A DNA stretch of 64,000 nucleotides from Fibrobacteraceae bacterium (GCA_017631885.1 JAGBSH010000011.1:1-64000); one strand, 5' to 3'. Shown: positions 17,275-25,147, numbered from the stretch's first letter. The notes: generated by a model not told the origin, from the letters alone. Translations and numbers: made by a program.

Positions 17275-17399
17275 TTGTAACCAAAAAAAAGTAAAGAAAA
17301 TTGATTCAATAGTTAGAAAAATAACTAAATTAAATGATACCCAAACACTCCCTGACGCATCTAAGTTTTTCCTCCTTTACTTAGGTGCGTCTTTTTTTT
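17262..17399 (+). ncRNA. Candidate small RNA ending in a hairpin with an anti-Shine-Dalgarno loop
   Basis: GACGCATCTAAGT (17354-17366) pairs with ACTTAGGTGCGTC (17379-17391), followed by T8. Both neighbouring coding sequences are excluded as the source, because glmS runs the other way and the downstream gene starts later. The 12-base loop TTTTCCTCCTTT contains CCTCCTTT, the same as the 3' end of bacterial 16S rRNA, so it could pair with Shine-Dalgarno sites. The 5' end is a guess from the + strand -10-like TATACT at 17250-17255, which lacks a good -35. The hairpin is seen; the RNA and its function are inferred. Confidence 0.45.
17354..17399 (+). terminator. Orphan rho-independent terminator
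   Basis: A 13-base-pair stem with one G-T pair, a 12-base loop and eight T. It lies in a gap where no + strand gene ends; the last + gene ends at 14209 and has its own terminator. Confidence 0.88.
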
Positions 17400-17543
17400 C
17401 TTTAAAGTTCTTGTTCCAACTTGGAATACTCTAACTTGGATTTCTTTTTGAAATAAAAATAAAGGTTGTTTTTCTTACAAAAATAAAAATCAAAAAAAAA
17501 CAAATATTTTTATTACGTTCTATTTTTTTTGGTATTGGGCAAA

Positions 17544-19514
17544 ATGAAATTATTTGATGAACATTGTTTGCTGCGAATCTTACTTATAGTAGTAGGATCT
17601 CTTTTTTCTGTGTTCATGGATGAGTTAGTTGCTTTTGAAGAACACCCTTATTGGATTATTCCTTATTGCGCAAGTATTTCTTTTTTGTTTTTTACTGCAC
17701 TCTTTTATCGTTTTCCGCCCTCGATTAGTTTGAGTCGGATGAGAAAAGATTTAGATGTTCCGATGCCTTCTATGGACGGAGACGATTTTTCCAAAGTTGA
17801 CGATTTACGTCGTTCATTAGAAGAAAAAGAAACACTTCTTAATATGTTCTTTACAAGTTCTTCTGATGGCTTTTGGATTTTGGATTTGCCCACTGGTAAA
17901 GTCCAATGGTCGGCTAGAGTTGCTGAATTATTTGGGATTTCATTAGATAAATTAGGAACTTCTTTTGATACGTTGAAAACATTAGTTTTTGAAAGTGATT
18001 GGGCTAAATTCACGAAAATGCTTAAAATAGCATTAGAATCAAAGCAAAAATTTTCTTTAGAAATTAGACCGGTTCTTGGAAAAAACATAATTGTGGTCAG
18101 CGGAAGTCCGCAAATGAATGAAGAAGGACGCCCCATTAGAATGTTTGGTTCGTTTGTTCCTAAAGCAGATATTTTATCATTTAAAAATCCATTCTTTTTA
18201 GATGAATTGACTGGCTTGAAAAATAGGCGTTATTTTTTAGAGCATTTAAAGGAAAAAGTGAATTATGCACAATTGCATCAAGATTATTCCTTTGCATTAA
18301 TTTTAATAGATATTGATCATTTTGGTCGTATTAACGATGTTTATTCGCCACAATTCGGTGATTGTGTTTTAAAATTAATTGCAGAAAGAATCGTATCTTC
18401 GTGCCAACAACAAGATTGTGTTGCAAGAATTAGTGGGGATATTTTTGCCATTCTCCTTCATGATGTTAATGGAAGAGATAAAGGGAAAATGGTGGAATTT
18501 GCTCAAAATTTGCATTCAAAGATAAGACAGCCTTTGCAACTAGAAGGTAAGGAATTACTTATAGGTGCTTCTATGTCAGTTATTCTGAATAATGATTTGG
18601 ATGCAAGTGATGATTTAATGTCTCATGCAACAACACTTTTAAGAAATTTGAAATCAGGTGATTGTAGAGGAAATATTCAATTCTTTTCTGGTGGTTTGCG
18701 GGAAAAGGCTATGCAGGTTTACCAGTTGGAGTATGAATTACGAAAAGCTATTCAAGCAAAAGTATTTACATTGGTTTATCAACCTGTTGTAGATGTTTCA
18801 AAAGATAATAAAGTGGTTTCTTTTGAAGCGCTTGTCCGTTGGAATAATTCAGAACGAGGGATGATTCCACCATCAGAATTTATTCCTATTGCTGAAGAAA
18901 CGGGTTTGATTGTTCCTTTAGGGGAACTTATTTTACGAGGAGCTTGTAGGCAAGCAAAAGAATGGGTTGATTTGGGGTATACGGATTTAAAAATTGCTGT
19001 TAATTTTTCTGCAAAACAATTTTCTCAAGGTGATTTAGTTCATACGTTACAATCGATTCTTCAAGAAACAGGATTAAATCCTAAGAATTTGAAAATGGAA
19101 ATAACTGAATATACTGTTATGAATGATACGAAAAAAACAGTAGAAATGATGCGACAATTAACTGCAATGGGCGTTGAAATTTCAATAGATGATTTTGGAA
19201 CAGGATTCTCTTCTTTATCTTATTTGAAAAACTTCCCGGTTCATACTTTAAAAATAGATAAGTCTTTTGTGGATTCTTTGTTAGAAAAAGAAGAAGATGC
19301 AGTGTTTATTCGAACGATTATTGGTATAGCAAAATCCTTAAATTTAGAATTGATTGCAGAAGGTGTTGAAACAAAAGAACAATTAGACTTCTTGAAGAAA
19401 GAAGGTTGTTTTATGATTCAGGGGTACTATTTCAGTAAACCTTTACCACCGACAGAAGTTTTAGACTTTTTACAGAAAAAAATAAGCTCGTCTTTTCTCA
19501 AGCAATTAGCTTAA
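17544..19514 (+). CDS. PAS-GGDEF-EAL protein, probable c-di-GMP phosphodiesterase with degenerate GGDEF
   Basis: From the ATG at 17544, 656 residues; a TTG 15 bases upstream is also in frame. Two hydrophobic segments (about residues 6-24 and 34-52) are followed by a PAS-like region (about 90-205), a GGDEF domain (LTGLKNRRYF; metal-site DIDHFGRINDVY) and an EAL domain starting EALVRW (about residue 428). The cyclase motif reads SGDIF instead of GGDEF, so synthase activity is probably lost. The EAL side keeps EALVRW, NFSAKQF, DDFGTGFSSL and AEGVETKEQ and should hydrolyse c-di-GMP. Its stop overlaps the convergent TatD gene in the shared tetramer TTAA. Confidence 0.9.
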   Translation: MKLFDEHCLLRILLIVVGSLFSVFMDELVAFEEHPYWIIPYCASISFLFFTALFYRFPPSISLSRMRKDLDVPMPSMDGDDFSKVDDLRRSLEEKETLLNMFFTSSSDGFWILDLPTGKVQWSARVAELFGISLDKLGTSFDTLKTLVFESDWAKFTKMLKIALESKQKFSLEIRPVLGKNIIVVSGSPQMNEEGRPIRMFGSFVPKADILSFKNPFFLDELTGLKNRRYFLEHLKEKVNYAQLHQDYSFALILIDIDHFGRINDVYSPQFGDCVLKLIAERIVSSCQQQDCVARISGDIFAILLHDVNGRDKGKMVEFAQNLHSKIRQPLQLEGKELLIGASMSVILNNDLDASDDLMSHATTLLRNLKSGDCRGNIQFFSGGLREKAMQVYQLEYELRKAIQAKVFTLVYQPVVDVSKDNKVVSFEALVRWNNSERGMIPPSEFIPIAEETGLIVPLGELILRGACRQAKEWVDLGYTDLKIAVNFSAKQFSQGDLVHTLQSILQETGLNPKNLKMEITEYTVMNDTKKTVEMMRQLTAMGVEISIDDFGTGFSSLSYLKNFPVHTLKIDKSFVDSLLEKEEDAVFIRTIIGIAKSLNLELIAEGVETKEQLDFLKKEGCFMIQGYYFSKPLPPTEVLDFLQKKISSSFLKQLA

Positions 19515-20284
19515 ATACCATAAACGTAGCGCGTATTTTCTCTAGTCGTAAAGTAAACATTCTCTATATCTGTATTTTTTAATTCTGCTATTTTGTCAGC
19601 GATGTGAGGAATCATTCCACTGTGTGCTGGCGTCCCTCTATGTGGTACTGGCGCTAAATAAGGAGCGTCTGTTTCTAATAAAAGACGATTTAATGGAATG
19701 ACTTCTACAGCTTTCCTAACGTTTTCTGCATTTTTGAAAGTAATTATGCCTGTAAAGCCGATGTAAATGTTATTTGAAATTTTTAATAGTTCTTCAGCAA
19801 ATGAAGCATTAGATGTGAAACAATGAACATGGATTTTGGCGTTTTGGAGAGGAGCGTTTTTTAATATCGAAAGGCTATCTTCTTCTGCTTCTCGTAAATG
19901 TAATACAATGGCTTTTTGTGTATTCAAAGCCATTTCTAATTGGTCTTCAAATACGAAGCGTTGTAATTCTTTATTTTCTTTTCCATAATGATAATCTAGC
20001 CCAAATTCGCCACACCCCACACAACGAGGGTGGTCCCAATAATCTGGCAAAAGGTATTTGTTTTGTTCGTAAGTATGAACATATTCAGGATGAATGCCGT
20101 AAGTTGCAAAAACATCAAAATAAGATTCGCTACGAATTCTAGCATCTTCAAATGCTTCAGGGTCACAAGCAACATGTATGTAAGCTTCTGGAGGAGTTTC
20201 TATTCTTTCGCGTAGATTATCAAATGATTCGGCAGAATGCTCTTCATAAGTATCTAAATGGCAATGGGTGTCTATAAAATTCAT
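19511..20284 (-). CDS. TatD-family metal-dependent hydrolase (DNase)
   Basis: A 257-residue TIM-barrel hydrolase, normal length. Metal ligands: FIDTHCHLDTY at the start, GEFGLDYHYG (Glu), VLHLREAEED (His), HVHCFTS (His) and LLLETDAPYLAPVPHRG (Asp). TatD proteins are 3'-5' exonucleases or general metal-dependent hydrolases; the biological substrate is not fixed by sequence. Its start overlaps the upstream Gre factor stop by 4 bases, so the two are coupled on the - strand. Which of the TatD, YcfH or YjjV branches it belongs to is not clear. Confidence 0.92.
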   Translation of the reverse strand: MNFIDTHCHLDTYEEHSAESFDNLRERIETPPEAYIHVACDPEAFEDARIRSESYFDVFATYGIHPEYVHTYEQNKYLLPDYWDHPRCVGCGEFGLDYHYGKENKELQRFVFEDQLEMALNTQKAIVLHLREAEEDSLSILKNAPLQNAKIHVHCFTSNASFAEELLKISNNIYIGFTGIITFKNAENVRKAVEVIPLNRLLLETDAPYLAPVPHRGTPAHSGMIPHIADKIAELKNTDIENVYFTTRENTRYVYGI

Positions 20285-20751
20285 GTGTAAGAGACCTCAA
20301 TAATTTGATATTCTAAAATTCCTTTAGGGACAGAAACTTGCACTGTATCCCCTTGTTTTTTTCCAATGAGCACTTTCCCAACAGGAGAAGAAATGCTGAT
20401 TTTCCCTTGTAACGGATCAATTTCTTGTGGACCTACGAGAGTATAGTTCTTTATTTTTTTTGTTTTTATTTCTTGCAATGACACTTTTGCTCCAAAGCGA
20501 ATGGAGCCATCATTAGAAGAAATATTTTCGACTATTTTGGCATTGTCTAAAATTTTATCAAGAAAACGCAGACGTTTGTCAATTTCTCTAAGACGCATGC
20601 GGCCATAAGTGTATTCAGCATTTTCAGAGCGATCACCTTCTGCAGCAGCATCAGAAACCCGTTGTTGGACGGAAGGTCTTTCTGTATATTTTAAATGTTC
20701 CCATTCGGCCTTTAATTTTTCAAAGCCATCTTTAGATATCAAATTAGACAT
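20281..20751 (-). CDS. greB: Transcription elongation factor, GreA/GreB family (GreB-like)
   Basis: A 156-residue protein with the N-terminal coiled coil that enters the polymerase secondary channel and the C-terminal FKBP-like domain. The tip reads GDRSENAEYTYGRMRLREID, with the conserved Asp/Glu pair that promotes transcript cleavage; the arrangement YGRMRLREIDKRLRFLDK is like GreB rather than GreA (which usually has GDLKENAEY). The C-terminal VGKVLIGKKQGDTVQVSVP is shared by both. It overlaps the tatD gene by 4 bases. It may be the only Gre factor of the genome, in which case databases would call it greA. Confidence 0.88.
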   Translation of the reverse strand: MSNLISKDGFEKLKAEWEHLKYTERPSVQQRVSDAAAEGDRSENAEYTYGRMRLREIDKRLRFLDKILDNAKIVENISSNDGSIRFGAKVSLQEIKTKKIKNYTLVGPQEIDPLQGKISISSPVGKVLIGKKQGDTVQVSVPKGILEYQIIEVSYT

Positions 20752-20794
20752 GTGTAATAATTTAGAAAGTTTTTTCTTTCCTCAAAAGGAATGT

Positions 20795-20824
20795 TTCTAG
20801 AACTTTCTCTGTAAAATTCTAGAA
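20795..20824. repeat. Two TTCTAGAA palindromes 22 bp apart in a divergent promoter region
   Basis: TTCTAGAA occurs at 20795-20802 and again at 20817-20824, centre to centre 22 bp, which is two helical turns. They lie between the gre gene (-) and the DUF2062-DUF1015 gene (+); the second overlaps TAGAAT (20820-20825), a possible -10 for the + gene. This is a plausible operator pair for an unknown dimeric regulator. Confidence 0.4.
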
Positions 20825-20847
20825 TAAATAGCTACATTGTAAACACT

Positions 20848-22716
20848 ATGAAAAATAAGGTAGAACGTAAGCCGAATCCCAATTCAAGGTATGTTAGGAT
20901 ATGGCGAGTAAATGTGAATAGAATGTTTCCTGTAAGACAAGATGCTTTAAAAGTAGCGTTTTCTGTTTTTGCCGGAGTTTTTATTGGTATTTGGCCAACT
21001 ATTGGGATAGCAATTATTTTAACTATAGCTTTTTGTGCTCTTTTTAGGTTGCCTAAAATTCCAGGAACCGTGGCATCATTTGTAGCTAATCCAGTAACGC
21101 AGTTTGGATTTTTTTATCCAGCGGGATATTTTATTGGATGTGCAATAATAGAGCCTCCACCGATAAATTTTGATTTTTTAGAAAAAATAAAAACACTTTC
21201 TTTTAGTAATGTCGTCAGTGTCGTTCAAGAACTTTGGAGTAATGCAGCAGGGCATTTTATTGCCTTTTTGATAGGAATTACGATAGTTGCTGCTGTCTTT
21301 GGCGTTTTGTTTTTTGGGATAGCTTATTTTGTTGTTTTATATCGCAAAAAAAGACACTTAAAAATGAAAAGCAAATTCATGCAAAGTCTTGTTAAAGAAG
21401 ATGTTGAATTGTTAAAGCAAATTCGTAGAGATGAAAAAATTAAACAAGGACAAAACAAGGAAAAATTGACTATGATGCAAATTTACCCTTTTAAAGCGCT
21501 TCGCCCGGTAAACCCAGAAGAAGCAGGTGAAATTTCAGCTTTGCCTTATGATGTAATGAATAGGGCTGAAGCAAAAGAAATGGCGGCAGGACTTCCGCAT
21601 TCTTATTTACGTGTAACGCGTGCAGAATTAGAGTTACCAGATTCTGTCGATGCTTATGACCCACAAGTTTATCAGCATGCAAAAAACAACTTGGACAAAA
21701 TGATTGCCGAAGGTGTTATTGCTCATGAAAAGAAAGATTGCCTTTATGTTTATCGCCAAACAATGGATGGTAGAGAACAATATGGTCTTGTTTGCTGTGT
21801 CCGGGCAGAAGATTATTTTAACGGAACCATTAAAAAACATGAATTGACTCGCGCCGATAAAGAAGAAGACCGCTTGCGCCACGTGCTTACTACCAATGCA
21901 AATACAGGTCCTGTATTTTTAACTTATCGTGATTCTGGACAATTTGATTTATTTGGAAAAGTAAGAGAACGTGCTCCTCTCTATGACTTTGTTTCTGAAA
22001 AAGATGGATTTGGACACACGGTTTGGATTATCGAAGATGATGCAGAAATTGCTGCGATTAGAAAATCTTTTGAAGCAATTCCTGTTTCTTATATTGCTGA
22101 TGGGCATCATCGTAGTGCAGCGGGAGCAAGAGCAGCTCTTGCTCGTAAAGAACTAGATGAAAATCATAAAGGCGATGAAGAATATACTCGTTATTTGGCA
22201 ATATTATTCCCTTCTACTCATTTGAAAATATTGGATTATAACCGCGTGTTAAAATCTTTAAATGGTAGAACTGCAGAACAATTACTTAAAGATTTAGAAG
22301 ATATTTTTGTGATTGAAAAACTCGATTCAATGCAGAGTCCTTCAAAACAAAATCAAGTCAATCTTTATTTAGAAAAAACTTGGTACGCCTGTTCTTTCCG
22401 CGAAGAATTGCTTGAAGATTTAGGACCAGTAGATAGCCTTGATGTAGCTCTTTTACAAAAGCATGTTCTTTCGCCGATGTTTGGCATAGATGATCCACGT
22501 ACATCTGCTCAAATAGATTTTGTTGGCGGAATTCGTGGCTTAGGAGAACTTGTTCGTCGAGTAGATTCTGGAGAATGTGCTTGCGCATTTGCTATGTATC
22601 CAACAACACTAGACCAGTTAATGGCAATAGCTGATGCTGGTGAAATAATGCCTCCAAAAAGTACTTGGTTTGAACCCAAACTCAGAGATGGTTTGTTAGT
22701 ACACACATTAGATTAA
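20848..22716 (+). CDS. DUF2062-DUF1015 fusion protein
   Basis: A single 622-codon frame. Residues about 1-175 form a DUF2062-type membrane domain: basic start, VFAGVFIGIWPTIGIAI, FVANPVTQFGFFYPAGY and a last helix near 140-165. A charged linker (about 168-207) leads to a complete DUF1015 protein that begins at its usual start, MQIYPFKALRPV, and holds the family motif YIADGHHRSAAGARAAL. A second start inside the frame is possible: ATGATG at 21472-21477 with AAGGA about 10 bases upstream would give a free soluble DUF1015 protein of about 414 residues. The function of DUF1015 is not established; DUF2062 is a membrane family often near sugar or glycosyltransferase genes. Confidence 0.85.
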   Translation: MKNKVERKPNPNSRYVRIWRVNVNRMFPVRQDALKVAFSVFAGVFIGIWPTIGIAIILTIAFCALFRLPKIPGTVASFVANPVTQFGFFYPAGYFIGCAIIEPPPINFDFLEKIKTLSFSNVVSVVQELWSNAAGHFIAFLIGITIVAAVFGVLFFGIAYFVVLYRKKRHLKMKSKFMQSLVKEDVELLKQIRRDEKIKQGQNKEKLTMMQIYPFKALRPVNPEEAGEISALPYDVMNRAEAKEMAAGLPHSYLRVTRAELELPDSVDAYDPQVYQHAKNNLDKMIAEGVIAHEKKDCLYVYRQTMDGREQYGLVCCVRAEDYFNGTIKKHELTRADKEEDRLRHVLTTNANTGPVFLTYRDSGQFDLFGKVRERAPLYDFVSEKDGFGHTVWIIEDDAEIAAIRKSFEAIPVSYIADGHHRSAAGARAALARKELDENHKGDEEYTRYLAILFPSTHLKILDYNRVLKSLNGRTAEQLLKDLEDIFVIEKLDSMQSPSKQNQVNLYLEKTWYACSFREELLEDLGPVDSLDVALLQKHVLSPMFGIDDPRTSAQIDFVGGIRGLGELVRRVDSGECACAFAMYPTTLDQLMAIADAGEIMPPKSTWFEPKLRDGLLVHTLD

Positions 22717-22732
22717 ATTTGAAAATGAATAT

Positions 22733-22770
22733 AAAAAGTCCCGAAAGTGATTTCACTTTCGGGACTTTTT
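22733..22770. terminator. Bidirectional terminator
   Basis: An 18-base-pair perfect stem (AAAAAGTCCCGAAAGTGA and its complement) with a two-base nominal loop, ending in T5 on both strands. It serves the DUF2062-DUF1015 gene and the convergent MauE/DoxX-like gene. Confidence 0.93.
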
Positions 22771-22771
22771 A

Positions 22772-23452
22772 TCATTTCCGCCAAAGATTCCAAAGGGTTT
22801 TATTGGGGCGTAGTAATAACCAGAAATTAGGAACAAGTAAGATTAAGTCGCGTATAAGAGAAGTCCAAGTTTCATTTTTATCTTGTGCCCCTTCAATATT
22901 AAAGCAACCACAAGTAATGCCCAAATCATGAAAAATTGCCCAAGATAAAGCGATGATAAAAGAAATAAACATAAGAAATATGACTAAAGCCGCTTCTTTG
23001 GTAAATGGCGAAATAATCAAAGCTAATCCGAACCAGAATTCAAGTTGCGGGTACATAAGGGCAAAAATATTATTGAGAAATTCTAAACCAAGTGCTGGGA
23101 AAAATTGATACTGTGCCATTAAAACAGCGAATTCTTTTGGAGACTCTATTTTAAATAAACTAGAAGCAATAAAGAATCCGCCAATTCCTACACGGAAAAG
23201 AGTTTCAAGAGCTTTTATCGTGAACTCTTTTGATAATTTCCAAGCAGGGATAATAAGAATCGTTGCTAACAGAAAAGCGCCAATTCCGATTTGTATGTTG
23301 TATTTCCAGCCATTTGGGAAAAATTCAAGGAACCAATCTTTGTCAGAAACAGTTAGAAATGTTTCAGGGAAAGAAATCTCTGCAACACAGAACGCAGTTA
23401 ATAACGTTGAGAAAAGCAGAAGAATACTAGCAAATACTGTTTCTTTTTTCAT
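22772..23452 (-). CDS. MauE/DoxX-like integral membrane protein
   Basis: With the ATG at 23452 the protein has 226 residues; this start is preferred over an upstream ATG at 23497 because it overlaps the stop of the small gene before it (ATGA) and has GGAAG 7 bases upstream. It has an N-terminal helix followed by about four membrane segments. FRVGIGGFFIASSLFKIESP and DLGITCGCFNIEG match the MauE/DoxX pattern, the CGCF pair being typical of MauE-like proteins thought to act in thiol or disulfide chemistry. No thioredoxin-like partner is adjacent. Confidence 0.75.
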   Translation of the reverse strand: MKKETVFASILLLFSTLLTAFCVAEISFPETFLTVSDKDWFLEFFPNGWKYNIQIGIGAFLLATILIIPAWKLSKEFTIKALETLFRVGIGGFFIASSLFKIESPKEFAVLMAQYQFFPALGLEFLNNIFALMYPQLEFWFGLALIISPFTKEAALVIFLMFISFIIALSWAIFHDLGITCGCFNIEGAQDKNETWTSLIRDLILLVPNFWLLLRPNKTLWNLWRK

Positions 23453-23619
23453 AGAACGTCTTCCGGCTTTTGAAGAATTTCTTGAGAGCCAATCCATTCA
23501 ATAGATTTGTCGTCAGAAACTCTTATGTTATTTGCGATAGCGCAAAGCAAGCAAAAAATTCCAAAACCAATAAGGAATTTCCAATTTAAACTCTTAATGT
23601 ATTTTATAATATGTTGCAT
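23449..23619 (-). CDS. 56-residue single-span membrane protein coupled to the MauE/DoxX-like gene
   Basis: A short frame that reads MQHIIKYIKSLNWKFLIGFG, continues through a hydrophobic helix with three Cys/Ala-rich turns (about residues 15-30), then a hydrophilic end VSDDKSIEWIGSQEIL and KPEDVL. Its TGA overlaps the next gene's ATG as ATGA, which supports real translation. The outer part resembles the first strand and helix of a rhodanese-like domain that stops early, but this is weak. No strong ribosome-binding site is visible. Confidence 0.6.
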   Translation of the reverse strand: MQHIIKYIKSLNWKFLIGFGIFCLLCAIANNIRVSDDKSIEWIGSQEILQKPEDVL

Positions 23620-23631
23620 GCTTACAAATTA

Positions 23632-23665
23632 CAAAAAAAGCAAGGCTTTGAAAACCTTGCTTTTT
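23632..23665 (-). terminator. Terminator after the FISUMP lipoprotein gene
   Basis: Reading on -, AAAAAGCAAGG (complement of 23665-23655), a nine-base loop, then CCTTGC followed by a T-run (complement of the A-run at 23632-23639). It separates the lipoprotein gene from the small membrane protein gene. Confidence 0.88.
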
Positions 23666-23677
23666 ATTTTTGATAGT

Positions 23678-24592
23678 TTAGTTCTTTACGCAACGAACGC
23701 TAAAGCCTTTGTCTTTAGAGTCTTTTTGGAATAAGAATTCGCCTTCGCCGTAGTCAGGAGATTTTTTCACAAAAATCATAGCACAATTGTCTCCGGAGCA
23801 ATTTTCCACATCGCCATCAACAAACTTTTCAGAAGTGGCTAGCCAGTAAAAGCCCATGTTTCCTTGGTAAGCGTAAGAATAGTTTTTCATTCGCCCACCA
23901 AAAGACCAAGGGAAATCTGGGTCTAGGCTTGCAGCGTCAAATTCATCGCGGCTAGGAAGTCTCCAACCAGAAGGGCAAACTTCACTTAATGCAGAAAAAT
24001 CGTAGAGTGCGCCTTTAGAACAATCTGTGACATCGTAGCAAGAAGAACCTTTAGAAGTTTCGTAATTAATGTTTGTAGCCATCCACATAGTTTTGCCGAC
24101 CATTGTTAGCTTGTAGATATTACCATCACGAGTATCTATGAGAGAATCCCCTTGGACAACAGGAGGTTCTACTTTAGGAGGGTCCACTTTTACACTTGAA
24201 GAAGAAGGTTCTTTCTTGACAGAAGAAGAACTAGGGGAACTAGAAGAGCTAGATTGAGGTTTCTGTGTTGCAACAGAAGAACTAGACGGCTCGTCGTTAG
24301 AAATAAGTTCGTCCCAATTGAATTCTGAAGAATCGTTTGTATAGTAAGGGGTTTCAATAGGATTTACTATCACAAGCGTATCGGCAATGACTAATGTGTC
24401 ATAAACAGTTCCAGGTTTGAACGAAGAAGATGATTTTTTTTGTTCTCCTTTGCTCGATGAAGATTTTGCTCCAGATTCACCAACGACAGAGTCATCAATA
24501 ACAGGAGCTGTGGAAGAAGAGTCATCGCTACAAGCAATAAATGACCCTAAAAGGAAAGAAAAAAGTAAAAAAGCAAAAATTTTATACGGCAT
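23678..24592 (-). CDS. Lipoprotein with poly-serine linkers and a FISUMP domain
   Basis: A 304-residue protein. The signal peptide ends in the lipobox SFIAC (Cys21), followed by low-complexity serine runs (SSSSKGEQKKSSSS, and further runs up to about residue 136). The C-terminal half (about residues 150-304) has the layout of the Fibrobacter succinogenes major paralogous domain (TIGR02145): DGNIYKLTMVGKTMWMATNI, CYDVTDC, ALYDFSALSEVCPSGWRLPS, FYWLATSE and the end GFSVRCVKN. The function of the domain is unknown; such proteins are abundant on Fibrobacter cells. It is the clearest taxonomic marker in the window. Confidence 0.88.
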   Translation of the reverse strand: MPYKIFAFLLFSFLLGSFIACSDDSSSTAPVIDDSVVGESGAKSSSSKGEQKKSSSSFKPGTVYDTLVIADTLVIVNPIETPYYTNDSSEFNWDELISNDEPSSSSVATQKPQSSSSSSPSSSSVKKEPSSSSVKVDPPKVEPPVVQGDSLIDTRDGNIYKLTMVGKTMWMATNINYETSKGSSCYDVTDCSKGALYDFSALSEVCPSGWRLPSRDEFDAASLDPDFPWSFGGRMKNYSYAYQGNMGFYWLATSEKFVDGDVENCSGDNCAMIFVKKSPDYGEGEFLFQKDSKDKGFSVRCVKN

Positions 24593-24704
24593 ACCCTATA
24601 AATTATACCTTTTTTCTTGAGAAAAGACATATTTGCTTTTTTTTACATTCAAGAAACATAAGAAAAGGGTGCCGAAAATAGAGTTTTTTATTATGTTTGG
24701 GTAT

Positions 24705-25100
24705 ATGAGTAATGTTGAAATTTTTGATACAACCTTTGCAGTAACCATTTTAGCAGTTATTGCTTTTTGCGTTCCTTTGTTGCTTTTGTTTGCTAACTGG
24801 ATTTTACATCCCGGTAAAATTAAACGTGCTGAAATTAAAGGTTCGTCTTATGAATGCGGTTTGGCTCATGTTTCTGGCACCGCAAACGAACGTTATCCAG
24901 TTAAATATTACATGGTAGCAATGCTTTTTCTTGTTTTTGATTTAGAAGTAGCATTTCTTTACCCTTGGGCAGTTCAATACCTTAAGATTGATTCTTGGTC
25001 TCCATTGCTTATCTTAATAGGCTTTTTGGTGATTCTTGAAGCAGGCTATATGTATATATATCGTAAAGGTGTTTTGCAGTGGTCTAAAATTAAAGATTAA
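24705..25100 (+). CDS. nuoA: NADH-quinone oxidoreductase subunit A
   Basis: From ATG 24705, 131 residues (ATGs at 24693 and 24633 are also in frame). Three membrane helices are present (about residues 10-30, 66-88, 97-119). Conserved NuoA features are SSYECGLAHVSG, in the loop between helices 1 and 2, and RYPVKYYMVAMLFLVFDLEV with the acidic residue of helix 2 (FDLEVAFLYPWA). The gene is alone: nuoB does not follow, and a terminator comes 22 bases after the stop. In most bacteria nuoA heads the nuo operon, so the remaining subunits must lie elsewhere if complex I is made. Confidence 0.9.
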   Translation: MSNVEIFDTTFAVTILAVIAFCVPLLLLFANWILHPGKIKRAEIKGSSYECGLAHVSGTANERYPVKYYMVAMLFLVFDLEVAFLYPWAVQYLKIDSWSPLLILIGFLVILEAGYMYIYRKGVLQWSKIKD

Positions 25101-25121
25101 TTGACTTTTTTAATAAAGTTT

Positions 25122-25147
25122 AAAATGCCCGAAAGGGCATTTTTTTG
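25122..25147 (+). terminator. Terminator after nuoA
   Basis: AATGCCC, GAAA tetraloop, GGGCATT then T-run (25141-25146). Confidence 0.93.

Larger units (their letters stand above)
17155..17543. other. 389-base intergenic region between glmS (-) and the GGDEF-EAL gene (+)
   Basis: A divergent, very AT-rich gap. It holds the glmS promoter, a terminator hairpin with no gene in front of it (17354-17399), and the imperfect palindrome TTCCAACTTGGAA at 17413-17425. Beyond the terminator, 17400-17543 is A/T-rich leader for the + gene in which I do not see a convincing promoter. No coding potential above short AT-rich frames. Confidence 0.7.

Noticed and set aside
17308-17380. 11-codon leader-peptide frame on - with AAAGGAGG in front of ATG
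   Set aside because: It is the reverse of the terminator loop, no - promoter was seen upstream, and the T-run favours the + reading. Kept as the alternative to the small-RNA idea.
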